In this document: positions 5,042 to 5,282 of the stretch, piece by piece
Layout: each line of letters begins with the position of its first letter
Position numbering within the stretch: the first letter of the stretch is position 1
Assembly (NCBI GenBank): GCA_937899145.1
Contig: CALBPW010000501.1
Span: forward strand, 1 to 5,282
DNA length: 5,282 nt
Source of the DNA: an uncultured Bacteroidota bacterium
GTDB lineage: Bacteria; Bacteroidota; Bacteroidia; Bacteroidales; SZUA-534
Reading direction: 5' to 3'
Position numbers and translations under genes: made by a program
Notes under the pieces: generated by a model
Told to the model about the DNA's origin: nothing
The model's input: the letters and a program-made list of their open reading frames with translations, nothing else
Databases searched by the model: none

Positions 5042-5282
5042 AAGGGCGTGGACGGGTTCAGGGTCGATATGGCGAACTCGCTTATTAAAGGCTGTTCCTC
5101 TTTTTCGGAAGACGAAGAGAAATTTAAGGGTTTAATTTGGCTCTGGAATAAACTTATCGGCACTATAAAGAAAGAGTACGGAGAGGAGATCGCGTTTATC
5201 GCGGAGTGGGGTTGTCCCGAAAACGCCGTTGTTAAGTGCGGGTTCGATCTGGACTTTTTCTCGCACGTAAACAAGTGCTACA
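5033..5282 (+). CDS. GH13 (alpha-amylase family) glycoside hydrolase, internal fragment
   Basis: The frame in which ATG falls at 5069-5071 reads CATKGVDGFRVDMANSLIKG and later EEIAFIAEWGCPENAV. GVDGFRVDMA is GH13 conserved region II, and its second-to-last Asp (GAT, 5066-5068) is the expected catalytic nucleophile. IAEWG is region III, with Glu (GAG, 5204-5206) as the expected general acid/base. The two are 46 codons apart, with the helix FKGLIWLWNKLIGTIKKEYG between them. This layout is familiar from Bacteroidales GH13 enzymes of starch and alpha-glucan breakdown, which act on alpha-1,4 or related linkages through a (beta/alpha)8 barrel. The third catalytic residue (region IV, NHD) would lie past the window end. 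The N-terminal part is absent: upstream sequence in this frame is non-homologous and stops at 5000. The Met at 5069 lies inside the active site and is not a start. The subfamily cannot be set from this fragment. Confidence 0.85.

Noticed and set aside
5069..5071. Plus-strand ATG as a start codon of the GH13 gene
   Set aside because: It encodes the Met of GFRVDMA inside the catalytic motif, so it cannot be the start of a working GH13 enzyme.
4792..5088. 98-codon plus-strand frame
   Set aside because: Its first part is antisense to an InlB repeat, and its last part is in a different frame from the GH13 fragment. It has no recognisable motifs.
5041..5274. The minus-strand ATG at 5272-5274 as the true start of the large repeat protein
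   Set aside because: No signal peptide or recognisable domain follows it, and the same bases encode the GH13 active site on the plus strand. The minus frame there appears to be open by chance.

Overview
The window looks like one contig from a Bacteroidetes (probably Bacteroidales) genome or metagenome assembly. The evidence is a C-terminal type IX secretion (T9SS) sorting domain, an array of Listeria-Bacteroides (InlB B-type) repeats, and -7 elements of the Bacteroidetes form TAnnTTTG. Both ends look artificial. Bases 1-19 match Illumina TruSeq adapter sequence. The last ~250 bases encode a glycoside hydrolase family 13 (GH13) fragment on the strand opposite the large gene that appears to run through it.

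Left part (20-1224, minus strand). A PIN-domain toxin gene is cut by the adapter after 46 codons. An 82-codon antitoxin-like gene lies upstream of it and overlaps it by 20 bp, and both genes have Shine-Dalgarno-like sites. This is a VapBC-like type II toxin-antitoxin pair. Further upstream is a separate 94-codon antitoxin-like gene with a good Bacteroidetes promoter. No toxin gene follows it; instead there is a directional intrinsic terminator with a UUCG loop.

Main part (1225 to about 5040, minus strand). One long frame encodes a modular surface or secreted protein. It has about 13.5 InlB-type repeats of 68-77 residues in two alternating subtypes, then a ~150-residue Ig/PKD-like region, then a T9SS type A sorting domain. 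Its true N-terminus and signal peptide are not in the window.

Right end (about 5033-5282, plus strand). In the plus strand, GVDGFRVDMA (GH13 conserved region II) is followed 46 codons later by IAEWG (region III). This fragment is open to the window edge but has no upstream coding sequence. The minus-strand frame here is therefore antisense to a real enzyme gene. The simplest reading is an assembly chimera with a junction at about 5003-5041, although a genuine rearrangement cannot be excluded. The 4897-5040 stretch between the repeats and the GH13 piece is of uncertain origin.

I found no RNA genes, CRISPR array, insertion sequence or convincing new biological system. The most notable points are the chimeric right end, the two-subtype repeat architecture and the toxin-less antitoxin with its dedicated terminator.
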